Origin: Glandiceps talaboti | Lineage: Eukaryota > Hemichordata > Enteropneusta > Spengelidae | DNA: 64,000 nucleotides | Assembly (NCBI RefSeq): GCF_964340395.1 | Contig: NC_135550.1 | Coordinates: forward strand, 12,947,408-13,011,407 | Direction of reading: 5' to 3' | Part shown: positions 35,001-45,611 of the stretch, piece after piece | How positions within the stretch are numbered: the stretch's first letter is position 1 | How the letters are laid out: the number at the start of each line of letters is the position of its first letter | The notes under the pieces: model-generated | Seen by the model: the letters and a program-made list of their open reading frames with translations, nothing else | Databases searched by the model: none | Told to the model about the DNA's origin: nothing | Translations under genes and position numbers: made by a program

Positions 35001-35462
35001 ATACTCTTATTCCAAATCAAAACAGAAATTTATATTTCAAAGTCAAAGTCAAAATCAGTACTCATACACTACATAAGTCAAGGTAAATATTGCTGGGTCT
35101 GTACATAGCCAATTGTCATTCTACCATAAGCAAGCCTAGGACGTGGAAGCTGTTGTCTTTTTGGTTTTTGGGGGTTTTTTTTGGGGGGGGATTTGTTTGT
35201 TCGTTGTTGGATGCGACTAAATGATGATGGGATGGGTGCTAGAGTACAACAATTTTAAAACGTACCATTTCCATTCCCCTCCTTTGGTTTTCAGCGTTGT
35301 GATAACAAACTCAACCGCTAGTAGAAGAGATGGCACCATCAACAGCCAGTAAGTATTATCTTCTTTAACGTCCACAACCCTCCACGTCGCTATGAAACCA
35401 TGAGACGCGAACAAAACTCGCGTGAGAATCGCCTTTATGACAGAAACGGCGAGACATTTCAT
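20861..35462 (-). CDS. tmem26: TMEM26 (transmembrane protein 26), complete coding region, three exons
   Basis: Exons 35462-35266, 22672-22501 and 21667-20861 join in phase (2, 0) to a 391-residue multipass membrane protein, close to the vertebrate family length. Donors are GTACGT and GTAAGT; acceptors are TTCCAG and CTATAG. Family signatures: TWRVVDVK and YWLLMVPSLLL in exon 1, W-FSPSVFLYLSNLVP across exons 1/2, then GRWLLP, TRDQLSQLLL, AADILEF, IWSWSLLQF, QDGPYLTMRLYLL and LQIYRLVVL in exon 3. About eight hydrophobic segments are visible. The tail (about residues 316-391) is polar and Ser/Thr-rich, ending HEKM. The start is the first ATG of exon 1, aligned with the family start. Vertebrate TMEM26 is known as a beige-adipocyte surface marker; its biochemical function is not established. 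Confidence 0.93.
22501..22672 (-). CDS. tmem26: TMEM26 exon 2 (residues 66-123)
   Basis: A 172-nt exon between CGTTCCAG and GTAAGT. The first base completes the tryptophan; then FSPSVFLYLSNLVPVIWILE forms the third hydrophobic segment. A hydrophilic loop ending NDTSSFTMNG follows, with an N-glycosylation sequon (NDT). The loop is shorter than in the human protein. Confidence 0.88.
23685..23735 (+). repeat. Dispersed TTCTTATTGG repeat family member
   Basis: Reads GTGCAGTTTCTTATTGGATT then GTGGTTGTATTAAATA, matching the copies near 31684 and 33250. Confidence 0.5.
26737..27130 (+). mobile_element. 3' fragment of a non-LTR retrotransposon (C-terminal CCHC-like segment and 3' UTR)
   Basis: A frame from about 26737 to 27000 reads TLRIESGRNFKLPRNERICQ, then HCDLNHVDEFHFCPVCPVF and DIRCKF. 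The pattern LRIE-x-GR, RNERICQ-x-C, and H-F-x3-CP is the well-known C-terminal tail of invertebrate non-LTR retrotransposon polyproteins. It is followed by an AT-rich 3' region and the phrase GTGCCAGGGGGCCGGTGGCC, then AATAAA near 27130. The polymerase part is missing, so it is 5'-truncated and dead. The exact clade is not determined. Confidence 0.65.
28036..28312. repeat. GAGT tetranucleotide microsatellite with a GC/GT interruption
   Basis: About 280 bp of GAGT units, interrupted near 28106-28126 by alternating GC/GT bases and near 28200 by AATGGG. Open frames (SLTH) are repeat artefacts. Confidence 0.92.
29210..29244. repeat. CAT trinucleotide microsatellite
   Basis: About eleven ATC/CAT units, next to a CGT-rich stretch. 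Confidence 0.85.
29854..30234. repeat. Compound GACA/CATA microsatellite with a duplicated unique segment
   Basis: Alternating GACA and CATA blocks. A unique segment, GAGTGATAGGCA then GAGACGGAA and GACATTA, occurs twice (29953-29992 and 30196-30234), so the array has a higher-order duplication. Confidence 0.85.
30826..31085. repeat. Dispersed repeat, copy 2 (TMEM26 intron 1)
   Basis: Matches 11143-11490 in block order: GTCACCATAT-TCCTAAAAAG, AATTTCATAAA, CCATGCATATTTTTTT, CATTTTGTTTCCCCACACT, ATCGTCAAAAAAA. Confidence 0.55.
31684..31735 (+). repeat. Dispersed TTCTTATTGG repeat family member
   Basis: Reads ATGTGCAGTTTCTTATTGGT then TTGTATCAAACAGAGGTGGT. Nearly identical to the copy at 33250, about 1.6 kb away, in the same orientation. 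Confidence 0.6.
31974..32032. repeat. AAAT microsatellite
   Basis: About fourteen AAAT units. Confidence 0.92.
32452..32990 (+). pseudogene. Unrecognised coding-like stretch, broken frames
   Basis: Base composition is less AT-rich than the surroundings, and an open frame runs 32452-32682 with no recognisable family. Further frames to about 32990 contain protein-like strings (for example SSPVYPYYPYQYPWYTN) but are interrupted by stops. It lies in the first intron of TMEM26 on the opposite strand. It could be a decayed transposon ORF or processed pseudogene; I cannot name the source. Confidence 0.25.
33250..33310 (+). repeat. Dispersed TTCTTATTGG repeat family member
   Basis: Reads ATGTGCAGTTTCTTATTGGT then GTTGTATCAAACAAAGGCGG. 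Closest to the copy at 31684. Confidence 0.6.
35266..35462 (-). CDS. tmem26: TMEM26 exon 1 (residues 1-65 plus 2 nt)
   Basis: Starts MKCLAVSVIKAILTR and encodes the first two membrane segments, separated by RVVDVKEDNTYW. It ends GGEWK plus TG of a tryptophan codon, at a GTACGT donor. The WRVVDVK loop and the YWLL motif match the conserved N-terminus of TMEM26. Confidence 0.9.
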
Positions 35463-36857
35463 GGCGATGACAGTATAATATTATAACACGTAGAAATCAC
35501 AGGAAATATTATAGTTTAACAACGGAAACCTTCATCGCCGGTACGATTACGACAATCGTCCAAGTGGACGAGAATTTATTACCTACCACCAAGTCACGAG
35601 GTAACAACACATTAGCATATTAAAATGAAGCGTTATCACAAACAAATGTCGATGTTGTTTGGGATAGCGTGACCAAAAAGTTTGAGATAAGGAAAATCAT
35701 CATGATGATGTTTGACAGCAAAGCTTCCCAGATTCTTTGTTCCCCTAAAATGTAGTATTTGAAAGACTAATGTATAATTAACTATGTCGCGGACGCAATA
35801 AGTTGATAGACTATTAGTTCCAAATATAATAGCTGAATCGTCTGTGAAATGAATTTGGTTTGATTTAATTGGGGTGTGTCCTTTGGGGAATGAACAATTC
35901 GTCAAACGGAAATGAAGAGTTTAATGTACGTTAATTTACTCGCTTATTGATTTCCTTGTCGCCATAGCAACTGGCTGGGATGTTGTAGAGGAAGCGTTGA
36001 AAGCGATAGTCCATATCATTTTCAGAATCTATGCGTTCTTTTGTCAGTACGTACGATTTAGATAACATGGTAAGAACTAGTGCCCCTTTCTGTGGAGTCA
36101 ATTACCTATAATGACAACAGCCCTGGGACTCTACGTATACAGATATTGTTCATCATCCTATCATTATATAAAAAATGAAAATAGTAAAATTGTCGCAAAT
36201 ATTTGTGCTTATATATCCTAGCAACGGTCTTTTGTCGCTTGTGTATTCCATGACAAATGTTATGTTTAGATCCGGATGTTTTTGTTTAACTTTAACCGTC
36301 GTCATGGTGATGATTCCCTGTTTTGTAATTTTGAAGAACGCCCCCAGGCTTGTTAAAGAATTTGATTTCGCTGATTGGGACGACAGAGATTATCGTAACG
36401 GTTATAATACACCCGTTTGGATATTAGATTCTTGAAAAAAATCGAATATTGCTGATAGAAGGATTGTTAGTTTACTCCTCAACAAAAAAAGCAGAATGCT
36501 ACTTTTCTAACATTATAGTTAATTTTGACGGCACGAAAAAAAAACACATCACGAAGGGATTACAAAAAATAAAGACTAAAATCATCATGTAAAACATTAT
36601 ATACTATCCATTTTCATACTTATGTAACTTTTCCCATGTTTGATCTGATATTCATTAGCCGGTATCGACGTCTCTTTACGATTGAAATAGATCACACATC
36701 ATACATAATGACATATTACTAAAACATAGACGGACGTCTATTGCGGTAGTATATCTACTTGGAATTTGATTGGAACAGGGAAAGCGACATAGTTGTATGC
36801 TTGGACCATATATAGCCAAGCACATTTCAAAATTCCAGTGACTGAAATCGTACATTG

Positions 36858-36950
<93 letters not shown>

Positions 36951-38430
36951 GGAAAAAAATCTATTTGATGGAAGAAAAAGGGAGGCTTGTACATCGAGAA
37001 CGACTATTTCACAACTTAGTGCCAAATAAACCAAACAATATTCAGTATGTCGTAGTGATAGGCAACGAAAGAATTCTATAGTTTAACTCGCGAGGGCGAT
37101 ATCAATAGTGGCACACTTTCATCATCTTTTCGGTGATGTACATAGATATGCATGCTTCGCCAAACGATCTGTCTTCCTTTGTAATGAATTTTCATACTTA
37201 TCGAGGGCATTTATTTTTCTTGTAAATCAATTTTAGACAATTCCAAAAAAAAATTTAAACAACTTAAACAAATATGATGATAGTTCTTTTTATATATAAT
37301 CTGGATTTAGGTAAACCATTATTACTGTTATGCGAACATTTACAACCACAAATACATCGAAATAACAGTGAGAAGGGCATTAACCAAGAAGACAGCAAGT
37401 AAAAAATCATCAGACTACCCATTTTAGATTAAGTCTATTCATGCCTATCGGTGGAGTATAAAACAACCCTAAAATGAGAATATCTGTATATAATTATGCA
37501 GTTTTCCACTAATAACTGCTAACACTTTCGGGTTTTTTATTGAAATCAGTCACCTCATCGATGAGTTTCGTATCTTTAAAGAATACATTATCCAGTTGTA
37601 TATTGCATCTTAACATAATATGCATTCATCAAAACTTTTCATTGAGCCTACTCTTCACATTTAAGAAAGATCTCAACAAAATTTGAACTGTGACCCCTCT
37701 TGAATTATGTGTATGAATCATGCACCAAAGTTACATCTCGCAATAAATTCAACACAAGTGTCTCGGTGAGACAGTCAGCTATAGTGTACACGTACCTACG
37801 GTGTGTTGACTGTGTAGCCAAATCCAAGGACAAGTGATAATGTATAATGCGCACAGACAGTATTCTGTGCAAACCACAGTAAATAAATCCCAAGCTATTG
37901 CATGGACCACTTTAATTCTAAATAAAATATTTTCTCGCATACAAAAATGTGACGTCACGACATACTTGTATTTATCGAAATAAATGAACTTTTAATATAC
38001 AGTACTAACATTTCCAAAATGAAGGGTGTAACTGTTTCGAAAAGAACTATCTTTGTAGTAACTGCATGTATAATTCAAATTACACTCGGTATCTGCCTTT
38101 GATAAAGGTATTATGCTGTGAGCCGGCTACCCAACCCTTCCTTCGAGCCAAACATTCAATGCCAAACAGTTGAATTGAAGGCAGGGAGGTAGGATTTTAC
38201 CAATGCTCCAACCAGCAATGAGGTGTTTACTCACCTGTTATCATAATTAAGGAAACATACTTCTGTATAGAATCGGTTTATGTTTTAAATACACTGTACT
38301 GTGTGTTTCTCCGTTGAAATAAATTTGCATCTTTTAAAGTTTTAGATCTTCGGTCAAAGAATACCGCTACTTGACTGACATGATCCAGCTATAGCCCTAA
38401 AATCTTCTTTTATAATTAGACACGGTCCTG
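35463..38430. other. Region upstream of TMEM26: no supported gene
   Basis: Contains the presumed TMEM26 promoter (not identifiable by a clear TATA or CpG island), an open frame at 36175-36435 of doubtful meaning, a TA tract (36860-36948), and otherwise unremarkable AT-rich DNA. Confidence 0.5.
36860..36948. repeat. TA dinucleotide tract
   Basis: About forty-four TA units. Confidence 0.95.
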
Positions 38431-38447
38431 TTTATGGATATAATCAT

Positions 38448-40945
38448 GGGGTCAGAGGTTACCAGCACCTTGACCCACCGTCGGGATGCTGGGATAGATC
38501 TTTACCATCTATCCAGTGTCGATCACATCCGAACTTCTCGAGTCACTGAAGCGATGACAAATCAATTATTAAATGAAATAAAATATTCTGGGGTCAGAGG
38601 TTACCAGCACTTGGCCCACCGTTGGAATAGATCTTTACTATCTATCCAGTTTCGATCGCATTTGGAACTTCTGAAGTCACTTGTACTAAAGCGATGATAA
38701 ATCAATATTATGGGGTCAGAGGTTACCAGCACTTGGCCCACAGTTGGAATAGATCTTTACCATCTATCCAGTTTCGATCGCATTTGGAACTTCTGAAGTC
38801 ACTAGTACTAAAGCGATGATAAATCAATGAATAAATGCAATAAAATATTATGGGGTCAGAGGTTACGAGCACTTGACCCACAGTTGGAATAGATCTTTAC
38901 CATCTATCCAGTTTCGATCGCATTTGGAACTTCTGAAGTCACTAGTACTAAAGCGATGATAAATCAATGAATAAATGCAATAAAATATTATGGAGTCAGA
39001 GGTTACCAGCACTTGACCCACCGTTGGAATAGATCTTTACCATCTATCCAGCTTCGTTCTCATTTGGAACTTCTGAAGTCACTAGTACTGAAGCCATGAT
39101 AAATTAATGAATAAATGAAATGAAATATTATGGGGTCAGAGGTTACCAGCACTTGACCCATCGTTGGAATAGATCTTTACCATCTATCCAGTTTCGATCG
39201 CATTTGGAACTTCTGAAGTCACTTGTACTGAAGCGATGATAAATCAATATTATGGGGTCAGAGGTTACCAGCACTTGACCCACCGTTGGAATAGATCTTT
39301 ACCATCTATCCAGTTTCGATCGCATTTGGAACTTCTGAAGTCACTAGTACTAAAGCGATGATAACTAAATGAATAAATGCAATAAAATATTATGGGGTCA
39401 GAGGTTACGAGCACTTGACCCACCGTTGGAATAGATCTTTACCATCTATCCAGCTTCGTTCTCATTTGGAACTTCTGAAGTAACTAGTACTGAAGCGATG
39501 ATAATACAATGAATAAATGCAATAAAATATTACGGGGTCAGAGGTTACGAGCACTTGACCCACCGTTGGAATAGATCTTTACCATCTATCTAGCTTCGAT
39601 CGCATTTGGAACTTCTCAAGTCACTAGTACTGAAGCGATGATAAATCAATATTATGGGGTCAGAGGTTACCAGCACTTGGCCCACCGTTGGAATAGATCT
39701 TTACCATCTATCCAGTTTCGATCGCATTTGGAACTTCTGACGTCACTAGTACTAAAGCGATGATAAATCAATATTATGCGGTCAGAGGTTACCAGCACTT
39801 GACCCACCGTTGGAATAGATCTTTACCATCTATCCAGCTTCCATCGCATTTCGAACTTCTGAGTCACTAGTACTGAAGCGATGATAACTAAATGAATAAA
39901 TGCAATAAAATATTATGGGGTCAGAGGTTGCCAGCAATTGAGCCACCGTTGGAATAGATCTTTACTATCTATCAAGTTTCGATCACATTTGGAACTTCTG
40001 AAGTCACTAGTACTAAAGCGATGATAATACAATGAATAAATGCAATAAAATATTATGGAGTCAGAGGTTACCATCACTTGACCCACCGTTGGAATAGATC
40101 TTTACCATCTATCAAGTTTCGATCACATTTGGAACTTCTGAAGACACTAGTACTAAAGCGATGATAACTAAATGAATAAATGATATAACATATTATGGGG
40201 TCGGAGGTTACCATCACTTGACCCACCGTTGGAATAGATCTTTACCATCTATCCAGTTTCGATCACATTTCGAACTTCTGAATTCACTAGTACTGAAGCG
40301 ATGATAACTAAATGAATAAATGATATAACATATTATGGGGTCGGAGGTTACCATCACTTGACCCACCGTTGGAATAGATCTTTACCATCTATCCAGCTTC
40401 CATCGCATTTCGAACTTCTGAATTCACTAGTACTGAAGCGATGATAATTCAATATTATGGGGTCAGAGGTTACCATCACTTGACCCACCGTTGGAATAGA
40501 TCTTTACCATCTATCCAGTTTCGATCACATTTCGAACTTCTGAATTCACTAGTACTGAAGCGATGATAACTAAATGAATAAATGCAATAACATATTATGG
40601 GGTCAGAGGTTACCATCACTTGGCCCACCGTTGGAATAGATCTTTACCATCTATCCAGTTTCGTTCGCATTTGGAACTTCTGAGTCACTAGTACTGAAGC
40701 GATGATAATTCAATGAATAAATGCAATAAAATATTATGGGGTCAGAGGTTACCAGCACTTGACTCACCGTTGGAAAAGATCTTTACCATCTATCCAGTTT
40801 CGTTCGCATTTGGAACTTCTGAGTCAGTAGTACTGAAGCGATGATAAATCAATGAATGAATGACATAAAATATTATGGGGTCAGAGGTTACCAGCACTTG
40901 ACCCACCGTTGGAATAGATCTTTACCATCTATCCATTGCTTCTTT
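38448..40945. repeat. Tandem satellite array, 19 copies of a 122/140-bp unit
   Basis: The phrase GGGGTCAGAGGTTACCAGCA (or a close variant) starts at 38448, 38590, 38712, 38852, 38992, 39132, 39254, 39394, 39534, 39656, 39778, 39917, 40057, 40197, 40337, 40459, 40599, 40738 and 40877. Spacings are about 122 or about 140 bp; the difference is loss or retention of an 18-bp GAATAAATGCAATAAAAT-type segment. Each unit continues TTGACCCACCGTTGGAATAG, ATCTTTACCATCTATCC, a TTCGATCGCATTTGGAAC block and CACTAGTACT-AAGCGATGATAA. The copies are highly similar. The array lies 3.0-5.5 kb upstream of the TMEM26 start codon. Confidence 0.95.
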
Positions 40946-41350
40946 GCTAACTTTATTTTGTTTACAAATACTGAAGGAATTGTATCTTCTAAATATTTCT
41001 TCTACTCGTCTTCTGAAGGAGATAAGAGTTACCAGCTCTGAGTCATCTCTGTGCAAGATCAACCCCATTCATGCACAATTTAGCAGGACAAATTGTACTC
41101 CGGCTTGCGAGAATGCAATAATGTAACCGATTCCATTTTGTTCTATGTTTGGTTCTGCACTGTATGTTAATTTGGGTCAAACGTAATAAGCCTTCGACAG
41201 GATGTAAAATCTTCGATTCTCTTCGGTCCTCATCTTTTTCAAATCGTTTCAATTTCCGTTTTCGTATAAAATTCTTGACTCTCAGCAAATGGGAAAAAAA
41301 TCAGTGGTTTCTAAATCAGTAGTAAGAATTTTTGTCAGTATAAAGTTTTT

Positions 41351-41875
41351 GGGGACAGAGGTTACCAGCACTTGGCCCACCGTCGGGATAGATCTTTAGA
41401 CTTTACCATCTATCCAAAACTTCGATTTTTTTAACTCCTGTAAAGTAACTAAGGCAATAATTTAATCGTTTTATTCATACATTAACATAACTTCCTTTAC
41501 AAAGTTTATCATTCTATGTCGGGGTCAGAGGTTACAAGCACTTGACCCACCGTCGGGATAGATCTTTACCACCTATCCAAAACTTTTTTTAACTGCTGTA
41601 AAGTAACTAAGGCAATAATTTAATCGTTTTATTCATACATTAACATAACTTCCTTTACAAAGTTTATCATTCTATGTCGGGGTCAGAGGTTACAAGCACT
41701 TGACCCACCGTCGGGATAGATCTTTACCACCTATCCAAAAATCAATTTCATATATTAGGCATTGACAATCTTGCCATGCATCAACATAACCTCTATATTA
41801 TCATTATATGTCGGGGTCAGAGGTTACCAGCACTTGACTCACCGTCAGGATAGATCTTTACCATCTATTCAAATA
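41351..41875. repeat. Four further copies of the array core with unrelated spacers
   Basis: The core restarts at 41351, 41521, 41679 and 41813, each about 58 bp ending GGGATAGATCTTTACCATCTATCC or a variant. The spacers differ from those of the main array; two share AACTGCTGTAAAGTAACTAA. The core is thus conserved across two different spacer contexts. An incomplete relic (GAGTTACCAGCTCTGAGTCA) is near 41026. Confidence 0.88.
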
Positions 41876-42647
41876 ATTTCGTCTATATGACATGCACAAT
41901 TGAATGTTTTTGATTGTGTTACAGGCAATAATATTTCGTTTGACGAGATTAATGCCATAGTCACTTTTCTACTGTTTTGTTTAATCACCAGGAAGATTTG
42001 AAAATTACCATCGGGAGTCAGAATAATTGTGTCGTACTTGCATGGATACGTTGTAGTATAAAAGGTAATTGTTATTACAACTAAGTTCTAATGTGATATT
42101 ATAAGCTTAACTGTCGAAACCAAAATTGTGAAACTAACATTAAAACCAAACTCAGAATTGAAGAGTTTTTTCTGGCATGGGACATAGAAGGTAATCATGA
42201 CAAGTACCAGCAAACTGATTAATTTTGAAATCGTGGTTGTCGTTGTCATTTCGTCCATAATTTCTATTTTGTCCGTGTGTGCATCCAACGTCAACTTTAA
42301 TCTATCTTTCTCTATTTGTTTATTGGGTGGGGGAGGGGTAATTGTTACTGTTTTCCAGCCTGAGCTTCAGACGATGACAACAAAACATTTTCAAGCACTA
42401 CTTCAGAGTTCCCTGAAGGGTTATCACTTATATAATTTGCAGTTAAAACCATACGAGCTGTAATATTGTTATGTACTAGATGTATGCATGTATTGTGTAC
42501 TTTGTTGTTTGTAGGTGATTTCATTGTTGTTACATTACTTGATATATAACATGCTATTGCCTTATAATGAAGGTCTCATTATAGTTTGTTATAATTGTAA
42601 TACATTTGTAATAATGTTAGTTTTTATATAGCAATTTCCCACTCTGT

Positions 42648-42707
42648 CTGACAGACAGACAGACAGACACTCAGAGACAGACAGACACTCAGAGACAGAC
42701 AGACACA

Positions 42708-42761
<54 letters not shown>

Positions 42762-42801
42762 TGCGAGAGACAGTTGGAGAGACACAGCTAGACAGACAGA
42801 C

Positions 42802-42860
<59 letters not shown>

Positions 42861-42863
42861 GTC

Positions 42864-42901
<38 letters not shown>

Positions 42902-43000
42902 CATGTACAGAGCTAGAGAAAACACGCAGAGAGGGAGAAAGACACAATTTTAGAAAGGGAGATACACAAAAGACAGCGTCTGATAGACAGACAGACAGTC
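42648..43000. repeat. CAGA (GACA) microsatellite block
   Basis: Long CAGA runs at 42648-42712, 42713-42762, 42800-42900 and 42983-43000, with short interruptions. Confidence 0.92.
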
Positions 43001-43054
43001 AGATAATTTCCTCGCGTAATCATACAAGTTGAACATCTTGAGAAAAATAGTTAT

Positions 43055-43170
43055 ATTTCACAACCAGGGTAATTTTTCATACCAGAGAACGTTGATGTTT
43101 CGACTACCATCGGCAGCCATCTTCAGAACTGTTTGCCTCGTAGTGGTATCGGCGAACATCATTGATTTTC
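43055..43170 (-). mobile_element. Retroelement tail-like segment (minus strand)
   Basis: On the minus strand this reads CTGAAGATGGCTGCCGATGG, TAGTCGAAACATCAACGTTC, then leads into the CAGA microsatellite. The CGAAACRTC phrase followed by a tetranucleotide microsatellite resembles the ends near 13.7 and 46.55 kb. I infer the tail of a Penelope-like or related element. Confidence 0.35.
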
Positions 43171-45600
43171 AGATCGCAACCCCAAGAGCGCGCAACTGAG
43201 CGAAAATTATCGCATGAAGGAAATTTAATAAAACACATGGTTCAAAGATTGTTTGAGTACAATCATGATATGAAAGTAACACCAACATATAAACATACAA
43301 TTAATTTTTTTATCCGCCGACCGAGAAACACATACTTAAAGTACGGGCACCCCTAATAAAAAGTTAACGCAAGTCCGAAGTAACCACGCCTTGTAAGGGA
43401 TGCACACGGCCATGGCACGCGTGCAGATTTCAAAAGTTGTATGAAAAAAACCAGAGAACTCTGAAATGAGTACTTTTCATTTTTTGACAGTCTGCAGGGT
43501 CAAAGAAATTATGCAAAAGATCTTTTTAAAATTGATAGGTACTCACAGACACTGATAATTCTGCCGTTTGTAGTGAAATTTACAGAGCCGTACATCTGGT
43601 GTTGTCATCGTCTTCTCGCACACAGCCGAATTTGCATAGAACAAACAGAGAATCGATTCCAAACGTGGAACGAGTGTCTCTGCTGTTGCTCTTGACAACC
43701 TTGTGCGTACTTCTGTATTTGTGTTCTGGTCGCATGGGGGCGTTAACGCCGTCTAGTGTACGGATTATGAACTTGGCAATAGCGATACGGTGACGTTCAA
43801 TTCAAAACTTTAGAGGGGAACGTAATTAAAGGAATTCAAAGAAGAAGAATGTTGTAGGCCTTGGGTGTGAAAATTTAGTTGTGTGTTCCACTCTCGCCAC
43901 CACCACCACCACCACCACCACCATCATCACCAACAACGGACATTTGATATACTTGCATGGGATAGTGTAAAAAACAAAATCGTAGTTAGATAAAATAAGT
44001 TACTCATGATATCGTACATCGCGAATAGTATCAACTTGCCTTACCTGTGGGTAAACGTATATTTGTATTGATATATTGTATTTGAGCTTTAGTATATTTG
44101 TAGTTGTATACACGATAAATCAATTCAAATTGATTTTGGGACCGCACCCAAAAATCAGCGCCCTCATCGGATATCACGATTACATCCTGTTTCTGTACTG
44201 CTATGGAGAATACCGACCACTGATTATCATTTACAATGTCTAATTGCCTACAATGTCTATTGGCATTTTAACAATTTTTTGGAATATATTGTGGTTGTCT
44301 AATCGAAAAATGATATTCCAGTTTCAACTAGAACACTGAGTTTGAACATGTTTACGTCCAAAACCGAGCTTTAGTTCGAGATTTAAATTTGCCATCACAC
44401 TATCCACAGATACTGTTGACCACTAACTAACAATGACAAGGTCTTTTTATAAGTATTTGACAAATTTTTAGTGAATATATCTTTGGTTTGGTTTGTGATG
44501 TTTAAAGAATGTCCCAGTTGCAGCTAGTACATAGTGAACACCATTGCCTCACCTGTTGATTTTGGGTCAGCGCCCGCAACTGCGATCACGATTTCAACTT
44601 GTTTCTGTGGCTGTACTGTTTACAGATGACATCGACCACTGGTTGACATATACGTATAGTGTCTAATTATTGGCATTCTAACAATTTTAACAATTTGCTG
44701 GAATATAGTGTAGCTGGCTGAACGATAAATGATAATCTAGTTATACCATACAGTTTCGTTCGTTCGTTTATTTCAAGTATTAAAACAGGTTTGATACGTC
44801 ATATGTAAAATTAAGTAAAACGAAGCTTTCATCTTAATGGTCTAATTTCTCGGTCAAACAAGTGAGACGACACAGTTATGTTATCAAAATAAATGGATAT
44901 TTATTGAAATAAAATTTTCAAAATGAAATGTATAAATGTTTCGATATATTCATTTTCATACAAACAATGTAAGCTATCTTTCTTGCTGTTTGTGCTGCAC
45001 GTATATAAATCAAAGCACAATCTATCTCACGACATTCTCATATTATTGAAATATTTCTTGTTTTTCGTAAATTTATGAACATTGTTTTTTATTAATTGTG
45101 TGTTTATGGAATCGGAGGTTACAATTTGTATACTACTGTTCGTTTTTGTTTGTTTGTTGGGGAAGGTGTATACTTTTTTTCAAATGATCATATCATATAG
45201 TAATATCCTACTTACTAGGAAAACATGCTCATCTACACGCTTTCCCATGTTGCGTTCTCATCTATAAGCATTAGGATATACCATAATATTTTGTTCGTTT
45301 GTTGTTTGACATAAATATTAATGCCAAAGACATACTATGTCTGTGTCGTTTTGTGTTAAGCTTATCTCCCGCAGTATGCTTACACAGTTTTGACACAGTG
45401 GACAAAATTTGACATAGGTCATTATGTGCTCTGTACCGTCTGTAAAGTTATGAAAACTGCAAAGAAGGGTAAAGTATTTTAATGCGCCACTATTGATATG
45501 AAATAGCTTCTCCAAAAAAAAAGTTATGCTGTTATGTTATCTAAATGTAAGAACTTTTGTTAAAATGGTATATGTGTGAGCCAGCATAAACTTCCAAACC
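43170..45600. other. Non-coding stretch with diverged local repeats
   Basis: No supported gene. It contains a CAC trinucleotide run (about 43901-43923). It also holds two or three diverged tandem copies of a roughly 210-bp segment between about 44130 and 44750, marked by TTGATTTTGGG, CGACCACTG and AACAATTT-TGGAATATA-TGT. The block TAGTGAAATTTACAGAGCCG near 43573 recurs near 46998. Confidence 0.5.
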
Positions 45601-45611
45601 ATGTATGTTGC

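Larger units (their letters stand above)
22673..35265. other. tmem26: TMEM26 intron 1 (12.6 kb) and its contents
   Basis: Non-coding apart from transposon debris. It contains three copies of a TTCTTATTGG dispersed repeat, a non-LTR retrotransposon tail (26737-27130), GAGT, CAT, GACA/CATA and AAAT microsatellites, a second copy of the 11.1-kb dispersed repeat (30826-31085), and a GC-richer, coding-like stretch (32452-32990). I saw no alternative TMEM26 exon. The remaining stretches (for example 24.2-26.7 kb and 33.8-35.2 kb) show nothing I can name. Confidence 0.7.

Noticed and set aside
38434-38697. 87-codon frame across the first array units, considered as a repeat protein
   Set aside because: Unit lengths of 122, 139 and 140 bp are not multiples of three, and the frame is lost in the following units.
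38448-40945. Tandem box C/D snoRNA genes (GATGATA and CTGA occur in each unit)
   Set aside because: The C-box match is imperfect (CGATGATA) and there is no consistent terminal stem placing C and D boxes together.
38448-41875. CRISPR array, because of regularly spaced repeats
   Set aside because: The units are direct satellite copies with related spacers, in a eukaryotic intergenic region with no cas genes.
42197-42463. 88-codon plus-strand frame with a hydrophobic stretch
   Set aside because: No family resemblance, splice context or codon signal beyond chance.
43599-43793. 64-codon frame with a leucine-rich segment
   Set aside because: Part of the block is repeated near 47.0 kb without the frame, so it is likely repeat-derived.
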